From Protopterus annectens (lineage: Eukaryota > Chordata > Ceratodontiformes > Protopteridae): a stretch of 64,000 nucleotides of DNA. Below, piece after piece: positions 46,577 to 57,379 of this stretch (its first letter is position 1; each line of letters begins with the position of its first letter). The stretch covers positions 1,018,022,974 to 1,018,086,973 of the forward strand of contig NC_056726.1 of the NCBI RefSeq assembly GCF_019279795.1, given 5' to 3'. Both the position numbers and the translations under genes were made by a program. The notes under the pieces are model-generated. The model saw only the letters and a list, made by a program, of their open reading frames with translations. It did not search any database and had not been told where the DNA came from.

Positions 46577-47560
46577 CCCAAGTTTGCAGATGACTGCAAA
46601 CTGGGCGCCATAATCGACTCTCCAGCCGACACAAGCATCCTCCAAAAGGGCCTCATAGAAACAGACAACTGGTGCCAGAGCCATGGCCTCAAGCTAAACA
46701 CCAAAAAGTGTATAGTCATCCCCTTTGGCAAAAACAAAGTGCCCACAAATTACCACACAGGTGGTAATCCATTAAGTACAGAAGAAGTAATTAGGGACCT
46801 GGGGACCCAAGTTGATAGCAATCTCTCATTTGACAACCACGTGAACAAAGTGGTTAGAAAAACATTTTATATAGCCCACCTAATCATGAAGGGACTCACA
46901 TCTAGATCAGGGGAGGTCATCGTGCCTCTTTACTCATCCCTCATCAGGCCCATAATTGAGTACAATGCCCCTTTTGGGATGTACCTTACCAGACACCTGC
47001 AGCAACTGGAAAGACCCCAAAAGTACCTCACCAAGAGGATCAAAGGGCTCAAACAGATGCCATATGCTGCCCGGTTAAAGAAACTCCAGCTCTACTCAGT
47101 GGCATACCGCCTGCTCATAGGCGATCTGTGCCTGATGTATAAAGCCATGTTCAACCTGGAATTAATGGACATGCTGCACCTCAGAAAATCCAAATCCCAT
47201 CGAGCTACGCGCTCGAGAGACTTGAACCTCAGCACTGAAATAAATAGGACATGCTGGAGGGACAGATTCATAACCCAGAATCTCCCTTCACTCTGGAATA
47301 AAATCCCAGTCCAGGTTAGGCAGAGTCCCTCATTGACTCTATTCAAGAGGAATCTTGATGAGTGGATGGGAGATCGTAGGTTTACCCCGGGTATCACTTC
47401 TGTGTCACTGTTAGACAGAGGCACAGTATACTAACCTCGAAAAAGGGCATAGCAAAATTAATTTAAAATGGGTGGCGAAAGCCAAACACACTTTGGCTAG
47501 GCTTATAAATGCCCTAGGGCAGATAGCCTAGTATGAACCTATGAACCTATAACCTGTACA
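46577..47560 (+). mobile_element. CR1 LINE copy C, 5'-truncated
   Basis: The element begins within the RT just before KFADDCKLGAIIDSPAD (46580). The frame from there to the stop at 47434 is uninterrupted. It includes SSLIRPIIEYNAPFGMYLT and ends LFKRNLDEWMGDRRF, then LLDRGTVY. The 3' UTR has the GGTGGCGAAAGCC segment and the hairpin GGCTAGGCTTATAAATGCC...GATAGCCTAGTATG, then CTATGAACCTATGAACC. The intact frame marks it as a relatively young insertion, close to copy A. Confidence 0.92.
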
Positions 47561-47759
47561 ATTCAATTGTAAAGCAAACAAATCTATTTGGGGAACAATA
47601 ATGAAACATAACAATAGTGCAACAACCTAGAAGTATATGTGTGCACAGGCTGAAGCTAATATTGCGTTAAGGCATTTTTCCATACAACTACAGCAGTACA
47701 TCTTATTGGGTACACAACAGCCAATAAATTACAGAGACTCTTTGGTTAACAGCAACTAA

Positions 47760-48487
47760 TGGTCAGCTGTCTTACCAGGATTATCCCAACATATACCCAG
47801 TTACCTGCTACAGTAACAGCCATGGTTCACATAGAGCTGACAAAGCTGCTAAGGGACCACAAGTTTGAGATGTATCAGCCTGGAGAAGGGTACCCAAACA
47901 TTTCTACAGCATTGCACAGTCCATGGAACACAGTACAGACAGTCATGAAAAGGTGGTGAAATTATGGGGCTACTGTGACATTGCAAATGAGTGGACATCC
48001 CACCAAAGTCTATGAGAATACAGGACCAAAACAGGTCAGGGAGGCTGCCAGGAGCCCTACAGCAACAGTGAAGGAGTAGCTGGAATCTCCAGTAAGTACT
48101 GGGTGTGTACTACATGTCATAACCTTCCATGGTCTCCACATGTCCTGCCTATAGGGCAGGGTTGGAAGATGGCAAACGTCCCTCACACCAAACAATATCC
48201 AAGCCTGGTGAAAGTCTAAAAACAGTACATCAGGTCTCCAAAGAGCAAGTGGAAAAATGTGTTATGGTAAAATGGGAACACAGTTGTACTCATTGGCCAA
48301 AATTCTGACAGGTGTGTTTGGCACAATATCACTACTGCACATCACCACAACAAGAACACCCCCACGGTGAAGCATGGGGATGGCAGTGTCCTGTTTGGGG
48401 TTGCTGTTCACAAGTTGGAAATAGGGCTGTAACCAAGTTTCCTGTGGCAGGTCAGATACGGATTTGCTGTGTCCAGGACTGTTTGTG
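47760..48487 (+). pseudogene. Tc1/mariner transposase, left part
   Basis: The segment IELTKLLRDHKFEMYQPGEG near 47840-47900 followed by YPNISTALHSPWNTVQTVMK recalls the N-terminal helix-turn-helix of Tc1 transposases (gEGYkkIa..f..p.sTVq.iikk). GHPTKV follows near 47995. VKHGDGSVLFGVAV near 48370 matches the KHGGGSVMVWG block of the DDE domain. Stops and frameshifts are frequent. The reading is cut at 48487 by CR1 copy B and resumes at 52650. Confidence 0.75.
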
Positions 48488-48740
48488 AGCTCCTAAGCAC
48501 CCCCCCCCCACTTAACTGGGGTTAAACTATTCCTGGCGCCATAAAGTCTATTTTTCAAAATTTCCCTTGCAACTAGCCAGCTTTTTAGTTTTAGCACTCA
48601 TCTGTTTCTTTGATCTCAGCACTTGTTCAGAACTCATTGTAAGCACTAAATAAGTTACAAATTGCTACAGCACTCAACTTTCCTCACTTGTCTAGAGGAA
48701 AACAGTTTTTAGTACTTAATAAATAAGCACCTATTTAGGC

Positions 48741-49726
48741 ATGTCTAAAGGTCAGCTCCCGGTGTTTTCTCCTGTCTACCTGATGAATCTGGGCATCTTG
48801 AGACAATGCAGCAATTGCCTCATGTACACAGACAACCCTCTCCTCCTACCACCCAACACTATGACCTATGAGAGATGCACTTATATAGCCAAACTGGAAG
48901 CAAAGCTCTCTTTACCAAAGACAGGCCTAGACAGTCAAGAGGAGAAGGTAAACACTTGCACCGCACCACACTCATCACATAGTCCCTCAAAACCTACACC
49001 ACCAAAATACACACACAGAACCACAAAACACAACCTTACATTCGTGGAGGCTCTCTGTACTAATCTGCCAAAAAAACAGAGACCTCCAAAGCAGAAATGC
49101 AAGCAACCTCCACCCCCCAACACAACCAAATGACACATAGTCCACATACTCAGTGTGCCACTCAACTACAGCCCATAAGGCATAACCTACCCAACACTCT
49201 AGTCATAGGTGACTCTATAGTCAGGCACACTGATGTTCCACTCACCAGTCTAAACAAGCAAAAAGTTACTGTCAGCTGCCTGTCAGGTGCCAGGATCCAC
49301 CACATAACGCACACACTCAGGTTACTCCACAACAAGTACAAATATGACTCTGTCATTGTCCATGTTGGTGTGAATGACCTGAGAAGTACCTCCTTGGACT
49401 ACATGAAAAGAGACATGGAGGAGCTCTCTGATCTTGTAGCCCAGGCTGGTATGGCCCTAGCCCTGAGTAGCATCCTGCCATCACCCAGAATGACACCACA
49501 GTACAAGGACAAAATGATTGACTTTAACAATTGGCTAAGCTTCTGGTGTCATTCTAAGGGAATCCAGTATCTGTCTGCCTGGGATGACATAATCAACAGA
49601 CCACGCTGCTTTGCCAGAGATGGCCTGCACCTGTCGCCCTTGGGATTCCGGATACTGGCAAAGGCTCTTGCCAGCCCTATAGTGCCTTTTTTAGGCAAGG
49701 TTCAAATGACAAATTCACCACCGTAA
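48741..49726 (+). pseudogene. CR1-B ORF1: zinc motif and esterase
   Basis: The start MSKGQLPVFSPVYLMNLG at 48741 is chosen because it leads directly into the conserved GILRQCSNC segment. The zinc motif reads CSNC ... YERC, so the third Cys is replaced by Tyr. A basic, proline-rich linker leads to a frameshift near 49100-49130. The esterase is intact: LVIGDSIVRHTDVPLT (49198), SVIVHVGVNDLRSTSLDYMK (49350) and ARDGLHLSPLGFRILAKAL (49614). Ser, Gly/Asn and Asp-His of the SGNH blocks are all present. The stop at 49724 lies 30 bases before ORF2. Confidence 0.92.
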
Positions 49727-49755
49727 CAGGTACAAGCAAGCAAAATCTGAGGGTA

Positions 49756-52556
49756 ATGCTACTCAATGCTAGAAGTCTAAACTTCAAAATGCACTCACTC
49801 GAGGCACTCCTTAAAATGGAGAACATTGACATCTGTGCAGTGACAGTGACCTGGTTCAAAGCTCCAGAGAGTACCCCTGCATTACCAGGCTATAATTCAT
49901 ACCACACCTTTCGGCCATCAAACCCGGACCGAAACACTAAAGGTGGAGGTGTGTCCATATTCATTAAGGATATCCACACCTCCAAGCTAGTTGCTCAGCA
50001 TAATGCATCCGAGATTATCCAAGTTCAACTAACTCTGGGCAAAACCACAATCCAGATTGTAGCTTGCTACAGACCCCCCACCATGCCCCAGGATTCCCAC
50101 TCCTCTTTTCTTGATACACTGGAAAATATTAAGGTACAACCCAACACTCTAATAGAGAGTGATTTCAACTACCCTACCATTAACTGGGAAAACTACTCAT
50201 GTACCAACTCTTTTGCTCAACGTTTTCTGGAAATCATCAATTCCAACGCTTTGGATCAACTTATCCACATCCCCACCAGAGGCAGCAATATCCTAGACCT
50301 GGTCATCACCAACATGGGTGACCGGTGTTCCACACCAGAGGTCAGCTCCTCATTGGTCAGATCCGACCACAAGCTAATCACCCTAGACATCCACATCCCA
50401 CTCCCACCCCCCATTAGGAAAACAACAGTAAAAGATTTCTCCAAAGCCAACTTCACGCTTCTTAAGACAGAAGTGGCAAACTTCATGACACCCATGCAGA
50501 TGGATAATAGAGGTATGACTGCTGAATCCTACACAAATGCACTTTATAAGCACTTACACGAGTGCATGGATCGTGCTATCCCTAACAGAACCAAAATGCT
50601 ATCTTCCAAAAAAAGGAAGCCAATCTGATGGTCTTCTGCCATAAACAAACTCTACAACAGAAGAAAGAAACTGTTGCAAAAAAAAGAGTAAAATCCCATG
50701 ATTGGAAGAACTCCCTGGTCAGCCTCAGTAAGAAGCTGAGATCCCTCATAAAATCCTCCAAAGCTAGTTATGAAAACAAAATTGCCACTGATTCTAAAGA
50801 CAACCACAAAGCATTCTATAGCTATGTTAAAAATCTCAGTGGCAACACTCAGATCTGCTCTGAGTTACAGCACAATGACACTAAATATACAGAACCAACT
50901 GATATTGCCAACATCCTGGCAGATAGGTTCAGTGCTAACTTTACCCCCCTCTCACCCCCTAAAGGGCCCATCTTTATACCGGAAGAATGCAAAGTTCCTG
51001 TAATCACGGCTGCACAGGTAAAAACTTCACTCTCCAAAGCCAAGAACACAGCATCCATGGGACCTGACAACATCCCAGGCTGCCTTCTACATGAACTACA
51101 GAATAAACTGGCACCCCACCTAAGTACCATGTTCAATCATAGCCTCACCTCAGGCTTTGTGCTCATTGAATGGTGCACCGTGACAGTTATCCCACTCCAC
51201 AAAGCGGGGAACGCAACAGACCCCGGGAACTACCACCCCATTAGCCTGATGAGCCTCATCTGCAAGGCCATGGAACGTATCATCATGGAACTCATAAACA
51301 AAGACATTGGAGATATCCAAACCCTGGACCCCACACAGTTTGGGTTTGTAAAAGGCAGATCATGTCTCCTAAACCTGATAGACTTCTTTGAAGTAGTCAC
51401 CAAGGCCATGGATGAGGGTAAGGTGGTTCACACAGCCTATCTAGATCTCGCCAAGGCGTTCAACACCATCCCCCACTCTGGAATTATAGATAAACTCACT
51501 AAACTAGGTATAAATCCCTATGTCACAAGATGGGTTGCCAACTGGCTTACTGAAAGAACCCACACTATGAAAGTAGCAGACTCCAAATCAGACTTCAGAC
51601 CAGTGACAAGTGGAGTACCACAGGGTTCAGTCATGGGTCCTCTCCTGTTTGATATCCACTTCTCTGAAGTATAGGCTAACACAGAAGGTCTTTGGCTAAC
51701 TAAATTCGCAGATGACTGCAAACTAGGAGCCATAATTGAAACTCCTAATGATGTGGACATCCTACAAAAGGGCCTCACTGAGACAGATGCCTGGTGTCAA
51801 AGACATGGTCTCAAGCTCAATGCCAAAAAGTGCATTGTCATCCCCTTTGGTAAAAATTCTGTACCCATGAACTACCACATAGGCGGTAGTCTACTTAATA
51901 CCAAAAGTGTGATAAGAGACCTTGGGACACAGGTGGACAGTAGTCTCTCCTTTGATAATCACATTGCCAAAGTGGTCAGGAAATCCTTCCATGTGGTACA
52001 CCTCATCACAAAAGGTTTCTCATCCAGAAAAAAAGAGGTCATTGTTCCCCTCTACTCATCACTCATTAGACCCATTATAAAGTACAACGCCCCTTTTGGT
52101 ATGTACCTCACAAGACATCTACAACAACTGGAAAGGCCGCAAAAATACCTCACAAAGAGGATTACTGGCCTCAAACAGATGCCTTACGCAGACCGTCTCA
52201 AAAAACTCCAGCTTTACTCCATCGTATATCGCCTACTCAGAGGCGATCTCTGCCTAACATACAAAGCTATGTCAAACCCAGAGCTGTTGGATATGCTCCA
52301 CTTAAAGAAATCCCAATCCCTCTGAGCTACACGCTCTAGGGACCTAAACCTTATCACCACAATAAACAGAACATGCTGGAGGGATAGATTCCTGTCCCAG
52401 AGACTTCCCATACTCTGGAACAGACTACCTATCTATGTCAAACAGAGCTCCTCATTAGTACTCTTCAAGAAAAATCTTGATGATTGGATGGGTAATAGGA
52501 AATTCACCCCAGGGATCACTTCTGTGGTTCTGCTTGACAGGGACACAGGAAAATAA
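49756..52556 (+). pseudogene. CR1-B ORF2: endonuclease and RT
   Basis: The endonuclease spans 49756-50400: LLNARSLNFKMH, then VTVTWFKAPESTPALPGY and SDHKLITLDIHIP. In DFNYPTINWENYS the preceding residue is S rather than G. A TGA at 50626 replaces Trp of a WW pair, and a frameshift follows near 50685. The RT then runs open to 51674 with GNYHPISLMSLICKAME, FVKGRSCLLNLIDFFE, AYLDLAKAFNTIPH and SGVPQGSVMGPLLF. A TAG at 51672 interrupts it just before KFADDCKLGAIIE. The frame continues unchanged to TGA at 52323, a likely CGA decay, and then to the end at 52556. Confidence 0.93.
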
Positions 52557-52649
52557 TTTTCTTGTGTGGCGAAAGCCAGGGTACATTTTTGGCTAGGCTT
52601 GTATAGGCCCTAGGGCCAATAGCCTAGTACCTACCTATGAACCTATTAT

Positions 52650-53065
52650 AAACAGTTCCAAACACTGGTCCCTTGTGGCTCCAAAATGTTCTGATGTTTG
52701 CCACATAACTGTGGATGGTGAGGAATTCCACATTTCCACACAACAAAGACCCAAACCATGCATCCATATCAACAAAAGGATGTCTTCACCAGAACATGTG
52801 CAACATTTTGCACTGGATGAATCAGAGCCCACACCTATGTCCAATAGGATACATGCAGGGTGACATGAAGAGGGCAATGCACAGGGGATGCCCTTGCAAT
52901 CTGATATAGTTGGAGGAGTTTTGCAAGGGAGAGTGTGCAAACAGTGGCAAGTAAAGATGCGCCTTGCTGGTTGACACCTTCCCAAGAGGACTGCATGCTA
53001 TGATTAAATCAAAAGTTGGTTTAACAGAGTATTGCTTTAAGCATGTGAACACTCATGCAACCAGC
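52650..53065 (+). pseudogene. Tc1/mariner transposase, right part
   Basis: The segment KDPNHASISTKGCLHQNMC near 52745 matches the DPKHTS..t..wL block that holds the second catalytic Asp. MNQSPHLCPIGYMQGDMKRA near 52815-52875 matches the SPDLNPIE..W..lK block. LEEFCKGE near 52912 and an AMIKSKVG-like segment near 53000 match the C-terminus. The usual Glu after NPI is replaced, and several stops occur. This is the continuation of 47760-48487. Confidence 0.78.
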
Positions 53066-53827
<762 letters not shown>

Positions 53828-53881
53828 CCAGAAAACCTTATGGTGCCAGTAATGATTTACATATGATGTTTTTCTCTCACA

Positions 53882-54090
53882 GGTGGACATGGCGGCTGTG
53901 GTCCTTCCTGCTCTGATCCTGATGTCAGTGTCTCTGCAGACTCTGACCATGATGATGCTCATATTGAGGCACAGGTGGGGTTGTCAGGGGCTGATACTGT
54001 GCCATCAGTTGGCATCCCACTATTTTCAACCCCATCCCTGCACACAAACACAATGCCCACAAATACCCCATCACCAGTGGCCACAGATGA
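53882..54090 (+). other. exon-like acidic coding segment
   Basis: After an acceptor-like TTTTTCTCTCACAG at 53868-53881, one frame reads DPDVSVSADSDHDDAHIEAQ, then VGLSGADTVPSVGIPLFSTP, TNTPSPVATDD. The composition (acidic, then Ser/Thr/Pro-rich) resembles the linker of transposon-encoded or domesticated Myb/SANT proteins. It lies in the same orientation as the exons at 45261-46168. Linkage between them is inference. Confidence 0.35.
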
Positions 54091-54104
54091 TAATAATAAT
54101 AGGA

Positions 54105-54160
54105 TAATAGGAGGTTACTAGGCTAATGACCATAGAACCTTTTTCCCCAATTAAAGTACA
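54105..54160 (-). repeat. degraded CR1 3' tail, reverse
   Basis: GGAGGTTACTAGGCTAATGA followed by CCATAGAACCTTTTTCCCC resembles the reverse complement of the copy E tail at 27118-27165. It lies directly next to the left end of the DIRS element. Confidence 0.5.
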
Positions 54161-54179
54161 GCTGGACAAGATGTTACCG

Positions 54180-54345
54180 TAAGGGTTTATGCCCTTCTCT
54201 TTACTGCTGCAGTGTTTGTTACAATAGGGATCCTCTGCTAAGGGCGGCCGGATGTCCAGCCAGTATACTAAAACTTTTAGCTTGCTTTAAGGTATGCTGT
54301 AGGTCACATGTATGCACCTCATGTAGTGTAGGGCATAAAGGTGAC
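54180..54345. repeat. DIRS inverted terminal repeat, 3' end
   Basis: Reverse complement of 59530-59685 at roughly 75%. Conserved blocks are TCACATGTATGCACCTCA near 54316 and GTCCAGCCAGTATACTAAA near 54255. The outer part TATGCCCTTCTCTTTACTGC is repeated in the internal complementary region. Confidence 0.85.
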
Positions 54346-54454
54346 ATCAGATGCACCATTCTCAGAACGGAGAGCCTCAGTACGAATGCCAGTCCAAGGA
54401 GAAAATATGTAATCAATACAGCCAGAAGAAAAAAAACAGGGGGAGGAGGGAGGG

Positions 54455-54570
54455 ACTGAATACTGCAACAGTGAAGAGAAGGACATCTACACTTACGCTA
54501 AGATCTTACACAACTGTGCTATGTCCTTCCATTTCACTGTTCCCATATTCGTTACAACAGGGAGGCATGC
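54455..54570. repeat. DIRS internal complementary region
   Basis: The first half, AATACTGCAACAGTGAAGAG, corresponds to the right outer end (GAATACTGCAACAGTGAA at 59658). The second half, TATGTCCTTCCATTTCACTG then CGTTACAACAGGGA, corresponds to the left outer end at 54191-54230. Containing sequence from both termini is what defines this DIRS region, which templates completion of the ends. Confidence 0.8.
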
Positions 54571-54589
54571 CAAAGCTCAGGAAGTGAGG

Positions 54590-55470
54590 GTGGAGAAAGT
54601 ACAAGCAGAGCTCTCTAGGGGCTCATGAAGGATGGTCCTAGCAAAACCAGCTCTAGCACTGGAAATTCCATCTAATTTGTAATGCTTGGTAAATGTATGC
54701 ACAAAGGTCCAGATAGCTGTCTCAAGAACAGAGTTAACATCCAAACCCTTGTAAAAAAGACACCAGCAGAAGCCACAGCTCTAGTAGAATGAGCCTCAAG
54801 AGAAGGAAAGCTCTTGCCTTGAAAGGACTAACAAAAAGAAACAGCTTTAGAAATCCAAGAAGAAACTGTTTGCTTGGGCACAGCCAATCCTAAAGACCTA
54901 GGATAAAAGGAAACAAAGAGCTGATCAGATTTACAAAAAATCTTAGTCAAATAAAATCGGAGTTGCCTATACCCATCCAATGTGTGCAGCACCTCTTCAC
55001 TAACAGACTATGAAGAAGAGAAAAAGGTAGGCAAACGAAGACATTGATTAAGAGACAAGACACCCATCTAGCAGAAGTAATAGCTAACAGAAGCACAGTC
55101 TTCCAAGAACAATGCTGTAATGAAGTTGAAGCAGCAAGCTCAAAAGGAACCAGAGTCAATTTTTCTAGAACAAAATTAAGATCCCAGGGAGTAGGAACTT
55201 CCTGGGAGGATTAATACGAAGGCCACCTTTAAGAATTTAGTTTCAAATCTGGACGCTAAAGGAAGTGATAAAGGCAGACAAGCAGAGACAGCTGAAAAGT
55301 GGGCCTTAACAGAATAAGTCAATCCAGCATTGATCAGTTCACACAGCTGAGAAAACCAAAGGAACAACCACAGAAAGTGGGTCCAGGTTGAGAAAAACAC
55401 CAAAAAGAAAACCTCTCCCACTTGGATAAGTATGATTTCCAATTAGTGGGTTTCCTGACACCAAAAGGAC
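54590..55470 (-). pseudogene. DIRS tyrosine recombinase
   Basis: Read on the minus strand, the N-terminal core shows LTYSVKAHFSAVSA (55330-55285). LLLAITSARWVSCL (55090-55050) contains the first catalytic Arg in SAR. The second box reads LEAHSTRAVASAG (about 54800-54765), giving the His and Arg of H-x-x-R. The nucleophile Tyr lies in FTKHYKLDG (about 54695-54670). All four catalytic residues are readable, although frames change at least twice. The recombinase inserts the circular DIRS DNA. Confidence 0.85.
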
Positions 55471-55599
55471 CCTAAACAGGTCCTCAGAAAAAAAAGTGTC
55501 TATGTGTAATCAGAATCCTATCGCACACAGTGTCAGCTGAAGAGTAGAGTAAACAGATGGGTCTGGATAAGAGATCCCTTGTTTTGCGTGAGTAGGTCC

Positions 55600-57300
55600 A
55601 CCCTGTGAGGTAACCTATGATGACTGCCCTTGGCTAAATGCAGAAGAGAACCAATGGTCTCTCAGCCAAGACAGTCACCAACAAGAGTTTGTGAGCATCC
55701 TGTTGTATTTCTAACAGAACCTTTGGAATGAGGGGAAGGGAGGAAAGGCATAAAGAAACACCCCCATCCAAGGAAAAGGGCATCAACCTTCCAAACCAGA
55801 GGAACCTGGCACAAAAGAGAGGAACTTGTCTATTCAGACAGGAGGCAAAAAGATCCATTTCAGGATTACCACACTGGTGGACAAATGTCCAGAAACATTC
55901 CTGTGAAGCATGCAACTGGCAAGGAAGGTAAGATCTTGCCCCCCCATGTGTTAACATATCACATCACTGGTATTGTCTGTAAACATCTTGAGAGGTCCTG
56001 GGGAGTAAAGAAGATGAAAGGCTTGAAGATCCAGCAGAAGAGCTCTCATCTCCTTGATGTTGATGTGCTCTGTTGATGAGGCAGCAGAAGACAAAGAAGA
56101 GGTAAAGAAGGTAAGCTCTTACCACCCCCCATTTGTTAACATGTCACATCACTGGTATTGTCTGTAAACATCTTGAGAGATCCTGGGAGGAGAGAAGATG
56201 AAAGGCTTGAAGACCCAGCAGAAGAGCTCTCATCTCCTTGATGATGACGTGCTCTGTTGATGAGGCATTCAAGACTCCTTGAACCTTTAGGTAGCCAAAG
56301 GCTGCTCCCCACCCCATGTCTGAAGCATCTGTGAATGGATTCAGACATGGAAGTGGTGGATGAAAAGGGAGCCCTGGAATGACTGAAAACTGCTGAATAC
56401 ACCACTGACGTCCCTGCTTGAGACATGGAAGAGAACAAACTAAATATTCGAGGGAATGAGAATGCTGAAGCCAAACTGAATTTAGAAACCACCAAAGTTC
56501 TCATGTGGAGTTTACCAACAGGGAGCACAGGAATGGTGGAACCCATGAAAATAAGAGCTCTCAGAAATTCCCTTGCTGATAAGTCATCAGAGGAAGAAGG
56601 GATTAAAAAAGGAAATGAGTTAGGGCTTTGGGAGGAGGCACAGATGCCAGCATAGGAACAGTCTGTATCCTAAACCCCAGAAAGATATGATCATTTGAAG
56701 GAGTCAAAAAAGGACTTTTTGAAATTTATAGTGAACCTCTGGCTCTGCAGAAGGGAGATAGCAAAATGAAGATTTTGCAAAATAGTCTCTAGAGAAGATG
56801 CCTAAAACAGGTCATCTAAGTAGGGAAAGACTTGGTGCCCCAAATAGCAATCACAGGAGTGAGGGATTCAGTGAATACCCTTGGGGCAGGAGAAAGGCCA
56901 AAGGGCAAAGCAGAGAACTGAAAATGTGAGGAAGCAGAGAAACATTAAAGCTTCCTGAAAAGGGGATGAATCAGGATATGAAGATAGGCATCTTGTAGGT
57001 CCAGACATGCCAGATAAGCCTGAGGAAGCAGAAGTGGGAACAAAGTCTGAAGGGACAACATTCGAAAAGAGGAGGCCTTCAGAAATGTGTTTAGATGAGG
57101 AAGGTCAGGAATAGGTCTCCAAGTACCCTCTTTCCTGGGCACCAAAATCTTTCTGGAGTAAAACCCCTTCCCACTTCCTGAATAGTTCCCCGAGCCAAGA
57201 GATCCCAATGCACCCTTGAAAAGAAGGGCAACAGCTCCTGAGAGGGCTGAGGAATGCCCATAAAAGGGGGAAAAGATTTCTAGACCATGAAATACCCTAG
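55600..57300 (-). pseudogene. DIRS reverse transcriptase and RNase H
   Basis: RT begins with GFYSRKILVPRKEGTWRPIP (57170-57110). Motif A reads LACLDLQDAYLHILIHP (57025-56965). A LPFGLSPAPRVFTESL segment follows near 56910-56870, and the catalytic YLDDL lies at 56822-56808. RNase H shows a TDASDMGWGAAFGYLKV-like stretch near 56350-56290 and an EMRALLL segment near 56240-56215. The end NPEMDLFASCLNRQVPLFCA (about 55865-55805) matches the region after RNase H in DIRS and Gypsy elements. A 185-base tandem duplication at about 55929-56298 lies within RNase H and shifts the frame. Confidence 0.85.
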
Positions 57301-57379
57301 GCAGCTAATAAACAGAAACCAGGCATCCTGAGTAATCTTTAACCAAATAGGAAGAGAAAGAGGAATGTGTCTGAGAATA

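Larger units (their letters stand above)
48494..52648 (+). mobile_element. CR1 LINE copy B, near full length, inserted in Tc1
   Basis: The 5' region from 48494 (C run, then GGGGTTAAACTATTCC) matches copy A from 9049. ORF1 spans 48741-49726 and ORF2 49756-52556. The 3' hairpin GGCTAGGCTTGTATAGG, GGCCCTAGGGCC, AATAGCCTAG and CTATGAACCTATTA lies at 52591-52648. Tc1 transposase text flanks it on both sides in the same orientation. It carries a small number of disabling changes and is one of the younger copies. Confidence 0.93.

Noticed and set aside
52635-52985. Minus-strand ORF of 116 codons with many Cys
   Set aside because: It overlaps the right part of the Tc1 transposase in antisense and has no motif.
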